Shown here: one piece after another, positions 9,262 through 17,515 of the stretch
Layout of the letters: every line of letters begins with the position of its first letter
Numbering within the stretch: position 1 is the stretch's first letter
Assembly: GCF_002843305.1 (NCBI RefSeq)
Contig: NZ_PGSG01000015.1
Span: forward strand, 1-64,000
Direction: 5' to 3'
Length of the DNA stretch: 64,000 nt
Origin: Streptomyces barkulensis
GTDB lineage: Bacteria > Actinomycetota > Actinomycetes > Streptomycetales > Streptomycetaceae
The notes under the pieces: generated by a model
Database searches by the model: none
What the model saw: only the letters and a program-made list of their open reading frames with translations
Told to the model about the DNA's origin: nothing
Program-made: the position numbers and the translations under genes

Positions 9262-10393
9262 CGGGCACCTCCATCTCGATCACCGTGCCCCCGCCGGGCT
9301 CCGAGTCCACCCTCAGCGTGCCGCCGACCCCGTCCGCCCGGTCGCGCATCGACACCAGGCCCAGGCGGCGGCCCGCGCGGCGGACCGCCGCGGGATCGAA
9401 ACCGCTTCCGTCGTCGGCCACCCGCAGCACGGCACCGGTGCCGCGGCGGGCGAGGAGGACGGTGACGCGCCGGGCGCCGGAGTGCCGCAGAGCGTTGTGC
9501 AGGGCCTCCTGCGCGACTCTCAGCAGCGCCTCCTCCTGGGCGGCGGGCAGCGCCCGCACGCCCTCGGCGTCGAAGACGACACGGGCGCTGTGCGCCCGGT
9601 CCAGGACCTGTACCTGGCTGCGCAGGGCGGCGGCCAGTCCGTCCTCCTCCAGGGCGGCGGGACGCAGTTCGACGACGGCGGCCCGCAGCTCGTCGGCGGC
9701 CTCGGCCGCCAGCCCGGCGACCCTGCGCAGCTCCTCCCTGGCACGGTCCGGGTCGCGGCCGACCAGGGCGGTGGCGGCCTGAGCGGTCAGACGCAGGGAG
9801 AACAGCTTCTGGGAGACGGCGTCGTGCAGTTCGTGGGCGATGCGGGCGCGCTCCCCTGCGATGGTCAGCTCGCGGCTGCGCTCGTAGAGGCGGGCGTTGG
9901 TCAGCGCGATGGCGGCGTGCTCGGCGAGCAGCCGCAGCAGCTCCTCGTCCTCACCGGTGAAACCGCAGCCTCCTTCGGGGCGGTCGCACCGCTTGTTGGC
10001 GAGGAAGATCGCCCCGAGCACCTCCTCGCCGTCGGCGATCGGCATGCCGATGAAGTCGGCCAGCTCCGGGTGGGCGTCGGGCCAGCCCTCGAAACGCGGA
10101 TCCCGGCGGACGTCGGCGAGCCGCTGCGGGGAGGCGTCGCGCAGCATGGCGGCGAGGATGCCGTGCTGGCGGGGCAGCGGCCCGATCGCGCGCCACCTCT
10201 CGTCGCTGACCCCGGCCACCACGAACTGCGCGAAGCCGCCGTGGTCGTCCGGGACGCCGAGGGCGGCGTACTCGGCGTCCAGCAGCTCGCGCGCGGAGGT
10301 CGTGATCGTCTGCAGGACCTCGCGGACCTCCAGGCGGCGGTTCATGGCTAGCAGGGCGGCGCTGACGGCCGCCAGCCCGGTTCTCGGGAGCAT
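9254..10393 (-). CDS. GAF-domain sensor histidine kinase (NarX/DesK type)
   Basis: A 379-residue soluble kinase: a GAF domain (about 25-170, including FIGMPIADGEEVLGAIFLANK), a HisKA_3 dimerisation region with the phosphorylated His in RIAHELHDAVSQKLFSL (about 185-200), and an HATPase_c domain (DNGSGF-like VADDGSGFDP, GLVSMRDRA). With no membrane segment it should sense an intracellular ligand or redox signal through GAF. The ATG at 10393 is chosen; an open frame reaches 10594 but crosses a 15-base repeat tract and is not conserved-looking. A later ATG (MNRRLEVREVL, 10342) is also possible. Confidence 0.9.
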   Translation of the reverse strand: MLPRTGLAAVSAALLAMNRRLEVREVLQTITTSARELLDAEYAALGVPDDHGGFAQFVVAGVSDERWRAIGPLPRQHGILAAMLRDASPQRLADVRRDPRFEGWPDAHPELADFIGMPIADGEEVLGAIFLANKRCDRPEGGCGFTGEDEELLRLLAEHAAIALTNARLYERSRELTIAGERARIAHELHDAVSQKLFSLRLTAQAATALVGRDPDRAREELRRVAGLAAEAADELRAAVVELRPAALEEDGLAAALRSQVQVLDRAHSARVVFDAEGVRALPAAQEEALLRVAQEALHNALRHSGARRVTVLLARRGTGAVLRVADDGSGFDPAAVRRAGRRLGLVSMRDRADGVGGTLRVDSEPGGGTVIEMEVPGG

Positions 10394-10486
10394 GCGGTCA
10401 CGGTACCGGCGGGGGTTCGCGGGCGGATCGGCCAACCGTCCGGGAGGGTCTGGGCGGTGGTCGTAGGACCGGCGGCGGACGCCCCA

Positions 10487-10538
10487 CCGGTCCTGTGTCC
10501 GCCGGTCCTGTGTCCGCCGGTCCTGTGTCCGCCGGTCC
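10487..10538. repeat. 15-base tandem repeat, three copies plus 7 bases
   Basis: Three perfect copies of CCGGTCCTGTGTCCG at 10487-10501, 10502-10516 and 10517-10531, followed by CCGGTCC. The array sits between the starts and ends of the kinase and FHA-ABC genes (both minus strand), about 95 bases before the kinase start. It could encode DRRTQ repeats if the kinase began further upstream. It may also be slippage-prone non-coding DNA. Confidence 0.85.
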
Positions 10539-10658
10539 GGCGGCTCTCGCGGACTCCCCGCCCCCGGACGCCCCCGAAAACACCCCCGCCCCACCGGAAG
10601 AATCCGGCGGGGCGGGAGGCGGTGCTCGTGCCGCGCGGCTGCGCGGTCGTGCGGCCGT

Positions 10659-13280
10659 CTACTTGCGCATGACCTCCGGCTCGTGGCGGCGCAGCAGGCG
10701 GGCCACCGCGAAGCCGCAGGCGACGCCGATGGCGAGCAGGATCAGCATGTCCATCACCCACACCCCCGTGCTGTGCTCCCACAGCGGGTCGAGGTTGGTG
10801 GGGTTGTCGCGGTCCCAGGGGGCCATGGTGTGCGACAGGTCGACGGTGGCCCCGGTGGCCGCGACCGCCCAGCGCGAGGGCATCAGCCAGGCGACCTGCT
10901 CGATGCCGGGCGCGTCGAAGACCTGGAAGAGCACGCCGGTGAAGACCAGCTGGATGATCGCGAAGCCCACCAGCAGGGGCATGGTCATCTCGGATGTCTT
11001 CACCAGCGAGGAGATCACCAGGCCGACCATCATGGAGGTGAGGCCGAACGCGATGATCCCCACGCACAGTTCGACGGCCGTGGGCATGATCAGGCCCTCT
11101 TCCGGCAGTTCGCGCACCGAGAAGCCGATGGCGCAGATGATCACGCCCTGGAAGGCGGTGATCATTCCGAGGACGATCACCTTGGACATCAGATAGGCGG
11201 ACCTGGACAGGCCGGTGGCCCGTTCGCGTTCGTAGATGACCCGTTCCTTGACCAGCTCGCGCACCGAGTTGGCCGCGCCGGACAGGCACATGCCGACCGC
11301 GAGGATCAGCAGGATGGTGCCCGCGTGCTGGTTGAAACCCTCGGGGTTGCGCGTGAGGCCGTGGTCGGTGGGGATCACCGTGCTGACCACGCCCAGGATC
11401 ACGGGCAGGACGACCATCAGGGCGAGGAAGCCCTTGTCGGAGGCGATGACCGACATGTAGCGCCGGGTGAGGGTCCACAGCTGGGATCCCCAGCTCTGCG
11501 GCTTGGGCGGCCGGGACGCCGACGCGGGCGCGGGCGGCGCCGCGTACTGGGGGTGCTGGGGGTGCTGGGGATGCTGGGGGTAGTGAGGTTGCTGGGGGTA
11601 CTGGGGGTACTGGGGATGCGCCTGCTGCGGAGCGGCGGTGTCGAGGTCGGCGGCGTAGAGCCGGTAGTGCTGCGAGCCCTGCCAGCGGCCGATCCAGTCG
11701 TAGTCGCGGTAGTTCTCGAAGGCCGAGAAGACGTCCGCCCAGCTGTCGTAACCGAAGAAGTTCAGGGCCTCCTCGGGCGGGCCGAAGTAGGCCACGCCGC
11801 CACCGGGCGCCATCACCAGGACGCGGTCGCACAGTGCGAGCTCGGCGACGGAGTGGGTGACCACCAGCACGGTGCGGCCGTCGTCGGCCAGTTCCCGCAG
11901 CAACTTCATCACGTCGCGGTCCATGCCCGGGTCCAGGCCGGAGGTCGGTTCGTCCAGGAAGATCAGCGACGGCTTGGTGAGCAGTTCCAGTGCGACCGAG
12001 ACGCGCTTGCGCTGGCCGCCGGAGAGGGAGGTGATCTTCTTTCCGGCGTGGATGTCGAGCTTGAGCTCGGCCAGCACCTCCTCGATCCGCGCGTTGCGCT
12101 CGGCCTCGGCGACGTCGCCGGGGAAGCGCAGCTTGGCGGCGTAGCGCAGGGCGGTGCGGACGGTCAGCTCCTTGTGGAGGATGTCGTCCTGCGGGACCAG
12201 GCCGATGCGCTGGCGCAGCTCGGCGAACTGCTTGTAGAGGTCCCGGTTGTCGTAGAGGACCTCGCCGACGTCGGCCGGGCGGTAGCCGGTCAGGGCGCGC
12301 AGCAGTGTGGACTTGCCGGAGCCGGACGGGCCGATGACGGCCACCAGGGACTTCTCGGGCACGCCGAAGGTGACGTTGTTGAGGATCACCTTGCCGCCGT
12401 CGACCTTGACGGTCAGATGACGGGCCGAGAAGGAGACCTCGCCGGTGTCGACGAACTCCTCGAGCCGGTCGCCCACCACCCGGAAGGTCGAGTGGCCGAC
12501 GCCGACGATGTCGTCCGGGCCGAGGACCGCCGTGCCCGACTTGGGCAGCGGCTGGCCGTTGACATACGTGCCGTTGTGGCTGCCGAGGTCGCGGATCTCG
12601 AAGCGGCCGCCGGGGGCGGAGCGGAACTCCGCGTGGTGGCGGGAGACCTGGAGGTCGGAGACGACCAGCTCGTTCTCCAGCGCGCGGCCGATCCGCATCA
12701 CCCGGCCCAGCGAGAGCTGGTGGAACGTGGTCGGGTTGCGGTGGTCGCCGTGGACCGGGACGCCCGCCTGCTGCGGCGCGCCGCCGTGCGGGGGGACCGC
12801 TCCCCGGGGAGGCTGTGGCGCGTACTGCTGCGGCACCGGCTGCTGTACGTGCTGCGGCGTCTGCTGCGGGGCCGGGGCCTGTGGCTGGTGGCCCCGGCCG
12901 GGGCCGCCCTGCGGCCGCGCCGCCGGCTGCGGGACGGGCACCGCCTGCGCGGGAGCGGCCGCGGGAGCCGCCGCGGTCCGGCCGGAGAAGGCCAGCCGGG
13001 GCCCGTCGGTGGCGTTGCCCAGGTGCACCACCGAGCCCGCGCCGACCTCCAGCTGCTGGACACGCCGTCCCTGTGTGTACGTGCCGTTGGTGCTGCCGTG
13101 GTCCTCGAGAAGCCAGCCTTCGCCGCCCCAGCGCAGTGTGGCGTGACGCCAGGAGACCCTGGCGTCGTCGACCACGAGGTCACCCTGCGGATCGCGTCCG
13201 AGGGTGTAGGGCCTGGACGGGTCGAGCGTCCAGGTCCGTCCGTTCAGTTCCAGTACGAGTTCCGGCACTCCATGCCCCAC
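10659..13280 (-). CDS. FHA-domain ABC transporter, fused ATPase and permease
   Basis: An 873-residue protein. The N-terminus has two FHA phosphothreonine-binding domains (about 20-100 with GRDPQGDLVVDD and DHGSTNGTY; about 190-270 with GRALENELVVSD and DLGSHNGTYVNG) joined by a Pro/Gln-rich linker. An ABCG-type ATPase follows (about 285-520; Walker A GPSGSGKST, signature LSGGQRKR, Walker B LIFLDEP). A second low-complexity linker of HPQ/YPQ repeats (about 560-595) precedes an ABC2-type membrane domain with six helices (about 610-865). Such proteins resemble mycobacterial Rv1747, which is controlled by Ser/Thr kinases through FHA. Cargo unknown. The start is GTG (13280) after GGGGGA. Confidence 0.92.
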   Translation of the reverse strand: MGHGVPELVLELNGRTWTLDPSRPYTLGRDPQGDLVVDDARVSWRHATLRWGGEGWLLEDHGSTNGTYTQGRRVQQLEVGAGSVVHLGNATDGPRLAFSGRTAAAPAAAPAQAVPVPQPAARPQGGPGRGHQPQAPAPQQTPQHVQQPVPQQYAPQPPRGAVPPHGGAPQQAGVPVHGDHRNPTTFHQLSLGRVMRIGRALENELVVSDLQVSRHHAEFRSAPGGRFEIRDLGSHNGTYVNGQPLPKSGTAVLGPDDIVGVGHSTFRVVGDRLEEFVDTGEVSFSARHLTVKVDGGKVILNNVTFGVPEKSLVAVIGPSGSGKSTLLRALTGYRPADVGEVLYDNRDLYKQFAELRQRIGLVPQDDILHKELTVRTALRYAAKLRFPGDVAEAERNARIEEVLAELKLDIHAGKKITSLSGGQRKRVSVALELLTKPSLIFLDEPTSGLDPGMDRDVMKLLRELADDGRTVLVVTHSVAELALCDRVLVMAPGGGVAYFGPPEEALNFFGYDSWADVFSAFENYRDYDWIGRWQGSQHYRLYAADLDTAAPQQAHPQYPQYPQQPHYPQHPQHPQHPQYAAPPAPASASRPPKPQSWGSQLWTLTRRYMSVIASDKGFLALMVVLPVILGVVSTVIPTDHGLTRNPEGFNQHAGTILLILAVGMCLSGAANSVRELVKERVIYERERATGLSRSAYLMSKVIVLGMITAFQGVIICAIGFSVRELPEEGLIMPTAVELCVGIIAFGLTSMMVGLVISSLVKTSEMTMPLLVGFAIIQLVFTGVLFQVFDAPGIEQVAWLMPSRWAVAATGATVDLSHTMAPWDRDNPTNLDPLWEHSTGVWVMDMLILLAIGVACGFAVARLLRRHEPEVMRK

Positions 13281-13450
13281 AAAGTTGTCCCCCGAGCTAC
13301 CCCCTGTGATGAGGGGGCTAGGGATGGTGAACGATCGTGGGGGAACTATTCCAGGCTTCGCGGCAGGACATGAAGTCGCCCCCGCCGGATGGTCGCCGAA
13401 CCGCTACGGTCCGCTCCCCGGCCGCCGGGAGGACCGGACAGGGCGGCGAC

Positions 13451-13497
13451 GGTCAGGCTCCGCCGGAGGCGCGGAACGCCTCCGGCGGAGCCTGACC
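13451..13497. repeat. perfect 20-base inverted repeat upstream of serB
   Basis: Arms 13451-13470 and 13478-13497 are exact reverse complements around a 7-base loop. The hairpin lies 65 bases before the serB start and 170 bases upstream of the divergent FHA-ABC gene. It ends no gene, so it is not an ordinary terminator. It could be an attenuator in the serB leader, a binding site, or a mobile palindromic repeat. Confidence 0.85.
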
Positions 13498-13562
13498 GGA
13501 GCTGTCCGGGGTACGGACGTGCGTACGGAACCGCCCTGGTGCTCGATACCGTAGGGATCATC

Positions 13563-14807
13563 ATGAGCGCTTCGCAGACCCCGCCGCCCGTCCCCGCCGC
13601 CGTCCCCGCCGGTGCGGACGCCGACACCCCCACCCTCCTGGTGAAGATCTTCGGCAAGGACCGGCCGGGCATCACCGCAGGTCTCTTCGAGACGCTGGCC
13701 GCCTACTCGCTGGACGTCATAGACATCGAGCAGGTCGTCACCCGCGGCCGCATCACCCTGTGCGCCCTGGTCACCACGCCGGGCGGGAGCGGCTCCGAGG
13801 GGGGGCTGCGGGCGACCGTGCACTCCTGGGCGGAGTCGATGCGGCTCCAGGCGGAGATCATCTCGGGCCGGGGCGACAACCGGCCGCGCGGCACCGGCCG
13901 TTCCCACGTCACCGTGCTCGGCCATCCGCTGACCGCCGAGGCCACGGCCGCCATCGCCGCCCGGATAACCGGTGTCGGCGGCAACATCGACCGGATCTTC
14001 CGGCTGGCGAAGTACCCGGTCACGGCGGTGGAGTTCGCGGTGTCCGGCACCGGGACGGAGGAGCTGCGCACCGCCCTGGCCCCGAAGGCGGCGGCCCTGG
14101 GCGTGGACGTCGCCGTCGTCGCCGCCGGGCTGCACCGCCGGGCGCAGCGCCTGGTGGTGATGGACGTGGACTCCACGCTCATCCAGGACGAGGTGATCGA
14201 ACTGTTCGCGGCGCACGCCGGCTGCGAGGAGGAGGTCGCCGGGGTGACCGCCGCCGCGATGCGCGGCGAGCTGGACTTCGAGCAGTCGCTGCACGCCCGG
14301 GTGGCACTGCTGGAAGGGCTTGACGAGTCGGTGGTCGACAAGGTGCGCGCCGAGGTCCGGCTCACGCCGGGGGCCCGCACCCTCATCCGCACGCTCAAGC
14401 GCCTGGGCTATCAGGTGGGCGTGGTGTCGGGCGGCTTCACGCAGGTCACCGACGATCTGCGGGAGCGGCTGGGGCTGGACTTCGCCTCGGCCAACACCCT
14501 GGAGATCGTGGACGGGAAGCTGACCGGCCGGGTCGTCGGGGAGGTCGTGGACCGGGCGGGCAAGGCCCGGCTGCTGCGCCGCTTCGCGGCGGAGGCCGGG
14601 GTGCCGCTGGCCCAGACCGTGGCGATCGGCGACGGCGCCAACGACCTGGACATGCTCAACACCGCGGGGCTCGGGGTCGCGTTCAACGCCAAGCCGGTGG
14701 TGCAGGAGGCCGCGCACGCCGCGGTGAACGTGCCGTTCCTGGACACCGTGCTGTACCTGCTGGGCGTCACGCGCGAGGAGGTCGAGGCGGCCGACACCGC
14801 GGTGTGA
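13563..14807 (+). CDS. serB: phosphoserine phosphatase SerB with N-terminal ACT domains
   Basis: A 414-residue HAD-family enzyme that hydrolyses O-phospho-L-serine, the last step of serine synthesis. The N-terminal region carries two ACT-like regulatory domains (about 22-100, beginning LLVKIFGKDRPGITAGLFETL, and 112-190), which usually bind serine. The catalytic domain has the nucleophile motif DVDSTL (D201 and D203), the VVSGGFTQV motif and GDGANDLDML. Length and layout fit the actinobacterial form. The ATG at 13563 is chosen, as homology begins soon after and the upstream frame crosses the hairpin. Confidence 0.95.
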   Translation: MSASQTPPPVPAAVPAGADADTPTLLVKIFGKDRPGITAGLFETLAAYSLDVIDIEQVVTRGRITLCALVTTPGGSGSEGGLRATVHSWAESMRLQAEIISGRGDNRPRGTGRSHVTVLGHPLTAEATAAIAARITGVGGNIDRIFRLAKYPVTAVEFAVSGTGTEELRTALAPKAAALGVDVAVVAAGLHRRAQRLVVMDVDSTLIQDEVIELFAAHAGCEEEVAGVTAAAMRGELDFEQSLHARVALLEGLDESVVDKVRAEVRLTPGARTLIRTLKRLGYQVGVVSGGFTQVTDDLRERLGLDFASANTLEIVDGKLTGRVVGEVVDRAGKARLLRRFAAEAGVPLAQTVAIGDGANDLDMLNTAGLGVAFNAKPVVQEAAHAAVNVPFLDTVLYLLGVTREEVEAADTAV

Positions 14808-14838
14808 GGCTGCCGGGCGCGGGCATCCGCACGGACGC

Positions 14839-14881
14839 ACGGGCCCGCCGGAGCGGATCGAGTCCGGACCGGCGGGCCCGT
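14839..14881. terminator. hairpin between serB and sixA-like gene
   Basis: Perfect 13-base arms (14839-14851 and 14869-14881) flank a 17-base loop, 31 bases after the serB stop. It lies between convergent genes and can serve both. Confidence 0.7.
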
Positions 14882-14934
14882 CACCGTCCTCGGCCGTGCG
14901 CCGTCAGTCGCGCGCGTCATGCGCGTCATGCGCG

Positions 14935-15456
14935 TCAGTCGTGCGGTGCCCAGTGCGCCTCGAGGCGGCCCTTCCCGAGCTCCACGGACTTCCAGGAGCC
15001 GGTGAAGGAGACCACGGCCGCGGCGGAGGTGGGGAAGCCGATGCGGTCGAGCCGGCTCCTGGCGTCCTCCTCGGCCTCTCCGGCGAGGGCGTCGGCCATG
15101 GCGTGCATACCGGGGTTGTGGCCGACGAGCATGAGGTCCACGATGTCGTCCGGCACCTCGTTGACCACCGCGATCAGTTCGCCGAGCGAGGCCTCGTAGA
15201 GCCGCTCCTCGTAGACCGTCCTCGGCCGCTGCGGCAGTTCGTGGACGACCAGCTTCCAGGTCTCGCGGGTGCGGGCGGCGGTGGAGCAGAGGGTGAGGTC
15301 GGGGACGATGCCGCTGGCTGCGAGCCAGCGGCCGGCGGCCGGTGCGTCCCTGCGCCCCCGCTCCGCGAGGGGCCTGTCGTGGTCCGCCACGTCGTCGGGC
15401 CAGTCGGCTTTGGCATGTCGGAGGATGACGATCCTGCGTGACACATCGGCGCTCAT
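14935..15456 (-). CDS. SixA-type histidine phosphatase
   Basis: A 173-residue member of the phosphoglycerate-mutase-like histidine phosphatase superfamily, SixA branch. The RHG motif appears as ILRHAKADWP (catalytic His about 14), with CSTAARTRETW and the second catalytic His in LMLVGHNPGMH. SixA removes phosphate from phosphohistidine on signalling proteins; the actinobacterial substrate is not established. The ATG at 15456 is chosen because homology starts with RRIVILRHAKA. Confidence 0.87.
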   Translation of the reverse strand: MSADVSRRIVILRHAKADWPDDVADHDRPLAERGRRDAPAAGRWLAASGIVPDLTLCSTAARTRETWKLVVHELPQRPRTVYEERLYEASLGELIAVVNEVPDDIVDLMLVGHNPGMHAMADALAGEAEEDARSRLDRIGFPTSAAAVVSFTGSWKSVELGKGRLEAHWAPHD

Positions 15457-15544
15457 GCCTCCAGCTTCGCACGAACGGCGGCGTGTGGCGCGAGGGGTTG
15501 GGAACCCTCCCCGACCGGGTGACCCCACGGGCGGAGGCAACCGG

Positions 15545-15760
15545 TCAGCGCGACAGGAGTTCCCAGAGCCGGCCCAGCAGATCCGCGAGATACCCCTGGG
15601 ACCCGGCGTCGGCGGCCTCGGCCCCACCCGCGCCGGCGAGCAGGGCCAGCAGCGCCGCGAAGGCGATCACGGGCAGTACCGCGGCCCACCACGGCAGCCG
15701 TGCGTCCGCGCCGCCGGCCGCCGGCCGGGGGGTGTGCCGGGTGGGTGCGTGGGCCGTCAT
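15545..15760 (-). CDS. small single-span membrane protein, unknown
   Basis: A 71-residue protein with a charged Pro-rich N-terminus, one hydrophobic helix (about 24-46, WWAAVLPVIAFAALLALLAG) and a short amphipathic tail ending LLGRLWELLSR. GGAGGCGAGCCCG directly precedes the ATG at 15760, so this start is preferred over an upstream GTG/ATG at 15853. No family recognised. Confidence 0.6.
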   Translation of the reverse strand: MTAHAPTRHTPRPAAGGADARLPWWAAVLPVIAFAALLALLAGAGGAEAADAGSQGYLADLLGRLWELLSR

Positions 15761-15944
15761 CGGGCTCGCCTCCGTCGTCTTCCGTGGCGTCTTGGGCGTG
15801 TGCTCCGACGCTACGGACCGCGGGGCGGCCGATCCATCCGGTGATCCACCCATTGCCCCCTGAGCCCGGCCCCCTAGGGGATGGTGGGGCCTGCCCCACC
15901 ACGGCTCCGCCGCCCGCCGAGGAGCGGGGGCGGAGCCGGTACGG

Positions 15945-16061
15945 CTACGGGGCGATGGCGGAGGCGAGGACGCCGATCACGACCGTGACGCCGAGCATCG
16001 CGCCGAGGACGAGGAGCAGCTTCTTCTGGCCGTTGGGCGGGTTGGGTTCGAGCACTGGCAT
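15945..16061 (-). CDS. 38-residue SGM_5486-type transporter-associated peptide
   Basis: A 38-codon frame starts MPVLEPNPPNGQKKLLLVLG and then continues as one hydrophobic helix to IGVLASAIAP. I recognise the PNPPNGQKKLLLVLG signature of the SGM_5486 family, small single-span proteins found beside transporter genes in Streptomyces. It lies 16 bases after the stop of the MFS permease gene on the same strand, so it is probably the last gene of that transcript. It may be an accessory subunit of the permease; this is inference from position. Confidence 0.8.
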   Translation of the reverse strand: MPVLEPNPPNGQKKLLLVLGAMLGVTVVIGVLASAIAP

Positions 16062-16077
16062 GGGCCCAGTGTCGCAC

Positions 16078-17418
16078 TCAGCCGCCGTCCTCGACGCATC
16101 GGTCCCGGCCCGCCACCAGGCCCACCGCGAGCTGGGCGGTCATCAGGGCGGCCATCAGCGCCAGGGGGGCGTGCCAGCCTCCGGTGTGCTGGTGGAGGGC
16201 CCCGACCAGCAGCGGCCCGGGAACGGCGATCAGGTAACCGGTGCCCTGCGCGAAGGCGGAGAGCTTGGCGACCCCGGCGCCGGTCCGCGCCCGCATCCCG
16301 ATCATGGTGAGGACGAGGGGGAAGGCGCAGTTGGAGATGCCCAGCAGCAGCGCCCAGGCCCAGGCCCCCTGCGCGGGGGCGAACCACAGTCCGGCGTATC
16401 CGCCCAGTCCGCAGCAGGCCAGGACGGCGACGAGGGGGCCTTGGTGACCGAGCCGGGCGGCGATCCGCGGCAGTACGTAGGACAGGGGGATGCTCATCCC
16501 CATGGTGACCGCCAGCAGCAGTCCGGCGGTGGGCGCGGGGACCCCGGCGTCGCGGAAGATCTGCGGCAGCCAACCCATGACGACGTAGGCGGCGGTGGCC
16601 TGGAAGCCGAAGAAGACGCCGAGCGACCAGGCGGTGACGGAGCGGGTGATGCGGATCCCTGCTTCGGGACCGCCCCCACCGGCCCCGGCGTCGGCGCCCG
16701 CCCCAGCGTCGGCGCCCGCCCCGGCGTCGTCGGGTGCGGCGGTACGGGCGCGGGCGGCGCGTACGACCGGCGCCCACACCAGCAGGGCGAGGGCGCCGGG
16801 CAGCGCCCACATCCCGAGCCCGAGGCGCCAGTCGCCCTCCAGCGTCCGGACCGCCGGGACGGTGAGGGCGGCGGCCGCGGCGGTGCCCACGGAGAGCGCC
16901 ATGGAGTACAGGCCGGTCATCGGGCCGATCCGGTCGGGGAACCAGCGCTTGACGACCACGGGCATCAGGACGTTGCCGGCCGCGATGCCCGCCAGCGCCA
17001 GTGCGCTGGAGGCCAGGAACCAGACCGTTCCGCCGGCGAGGGGGCGCAGCGCCAGCCCGGTGGTGACGGCGGCCATCCCGGCGAGCACCACGGCGGCCGG
17101 CCCCCAGCGGCGGGCCAGCCGGGGCGCGGCGCCGCCGAAGACGGCGAAGCAGAGGGCGGGCGCGGAGGTCAGCAGCCCGGCGACGGTGCCGTTCATCGCC
17201 AGCGCTTCGCGGACCTCCTCCAGGAGCGGGCCGAGCGCGGTGATGGCGGGGCGCAGGTTGAAGGCGGCCAGGACGACGCCCGCGACCAGCAGCCGCCGCG
17301 CCCACGGGGATGCGCTCGCGGCGGCAGCCGGCGGAGCGTCCGGGGTGGCGCGGGTGCCTACGCTGTCCGGGTTCCCCTCCTCGGCCCGGTGGTCGATGGT
17401 CATGGGATCGTCAGCCAT
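16078..17418 (-). CDS. MFS transporter, CynX/NimT family
   Basis: About 446 residues with 12 predicted membrane helices and the NLRPAITALGPLLEEV segment near helix 1 typical of the CynX/NimT branch (cyanate or nitroimidazole transport by name; real substrates mostly unknown). A cytoplasmic loop in the middle (about 225-250) contains a duplicated Gly-Ala-Asp-Ala stretch from a short DNA repeat, probably a slippage product. Several ATGs are in frame near the start (17430, 17427, 17418, 17403) and no clear ribosome binding site is present, so the message may be nearly leaderless. It diverges from a FadR-type regulator gene that probably controls it. Confidence 0.87.
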   Translation of the reverse strand: MADDPMTIDHRAEEGNPDSVGTRATPDAPPAAAASASPWARRLLVAGVVLAAFNLRPAITALGPLLEEVREALAMNGTVAGLLTSAPALCFAVFGGAAPRLARRWGPAAVVLAGMAAVTTGLALRPLAGGTVWFLASSALALAGIAAGNVLMPVVVKRWFPDRIGPMTGLYSMALSVGTAAAAALTVPAVRTLEGDWRLGLGMWALPGALALLVWAPVVRAARARTAAPDDAGAGADAGAGADAGAGGGGPEAGIRITRSVTAWSLGVFFGFQATAAYVVMGWLPQIFRDAGVPAPTAGLLLAVTMGMSIPLSYVLPRIAARLGHQGPLVAVLACCGLGGYAGLWFAPAQGAWAWALLLGISNCAFPLVLTMIGMRARTGAGVAKLSAFAQGTGYLIAVPGPLLVGALHQHTGGWHAPLALMAALMTAQLAVGLVAGRDRCVEDGG

Positions 17419-17432
17419 GACAGGCATCATAG

Positions 17433-17447
17433 AATCATCGGATGAAT
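17433..17447. promoter_or_regulatory. candidate operator of the FadR-type regulator
   Basis: The palindrome TCATC-G-GATGA (17435-17445), flanked by A/T, lies in the short gap between the divergent MFS permease and GntR/FadR regulator genes, right at the permease start codons. GntR-family operators are short palindromes of this kind. Binding here would block the permease; this is inferred. Confidence 0.45.
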
Positions 17448-17515
17448 TGAGGCCACTCGGTGCGCCTCTCCGCTCGCTCGCCGTGCCCGCCGCACCCGCC
17501 GACCCGGGAAGTGCC

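Noticed and set aside
10394..10594. Upstream extension of the histidine kinase
   Set aside because: It would add a low-complexity tail with DRRTQ repeats; the GAF domain is complete from 10393.
10683..13373. 896-codon open frame on the plus strand
   Set aside because: It is the antisense shadow of the FHA-ABC gene; its translation is low-complexity and has no domain, while the minus-strand frame has FHA, ATPase and membrane motifs.
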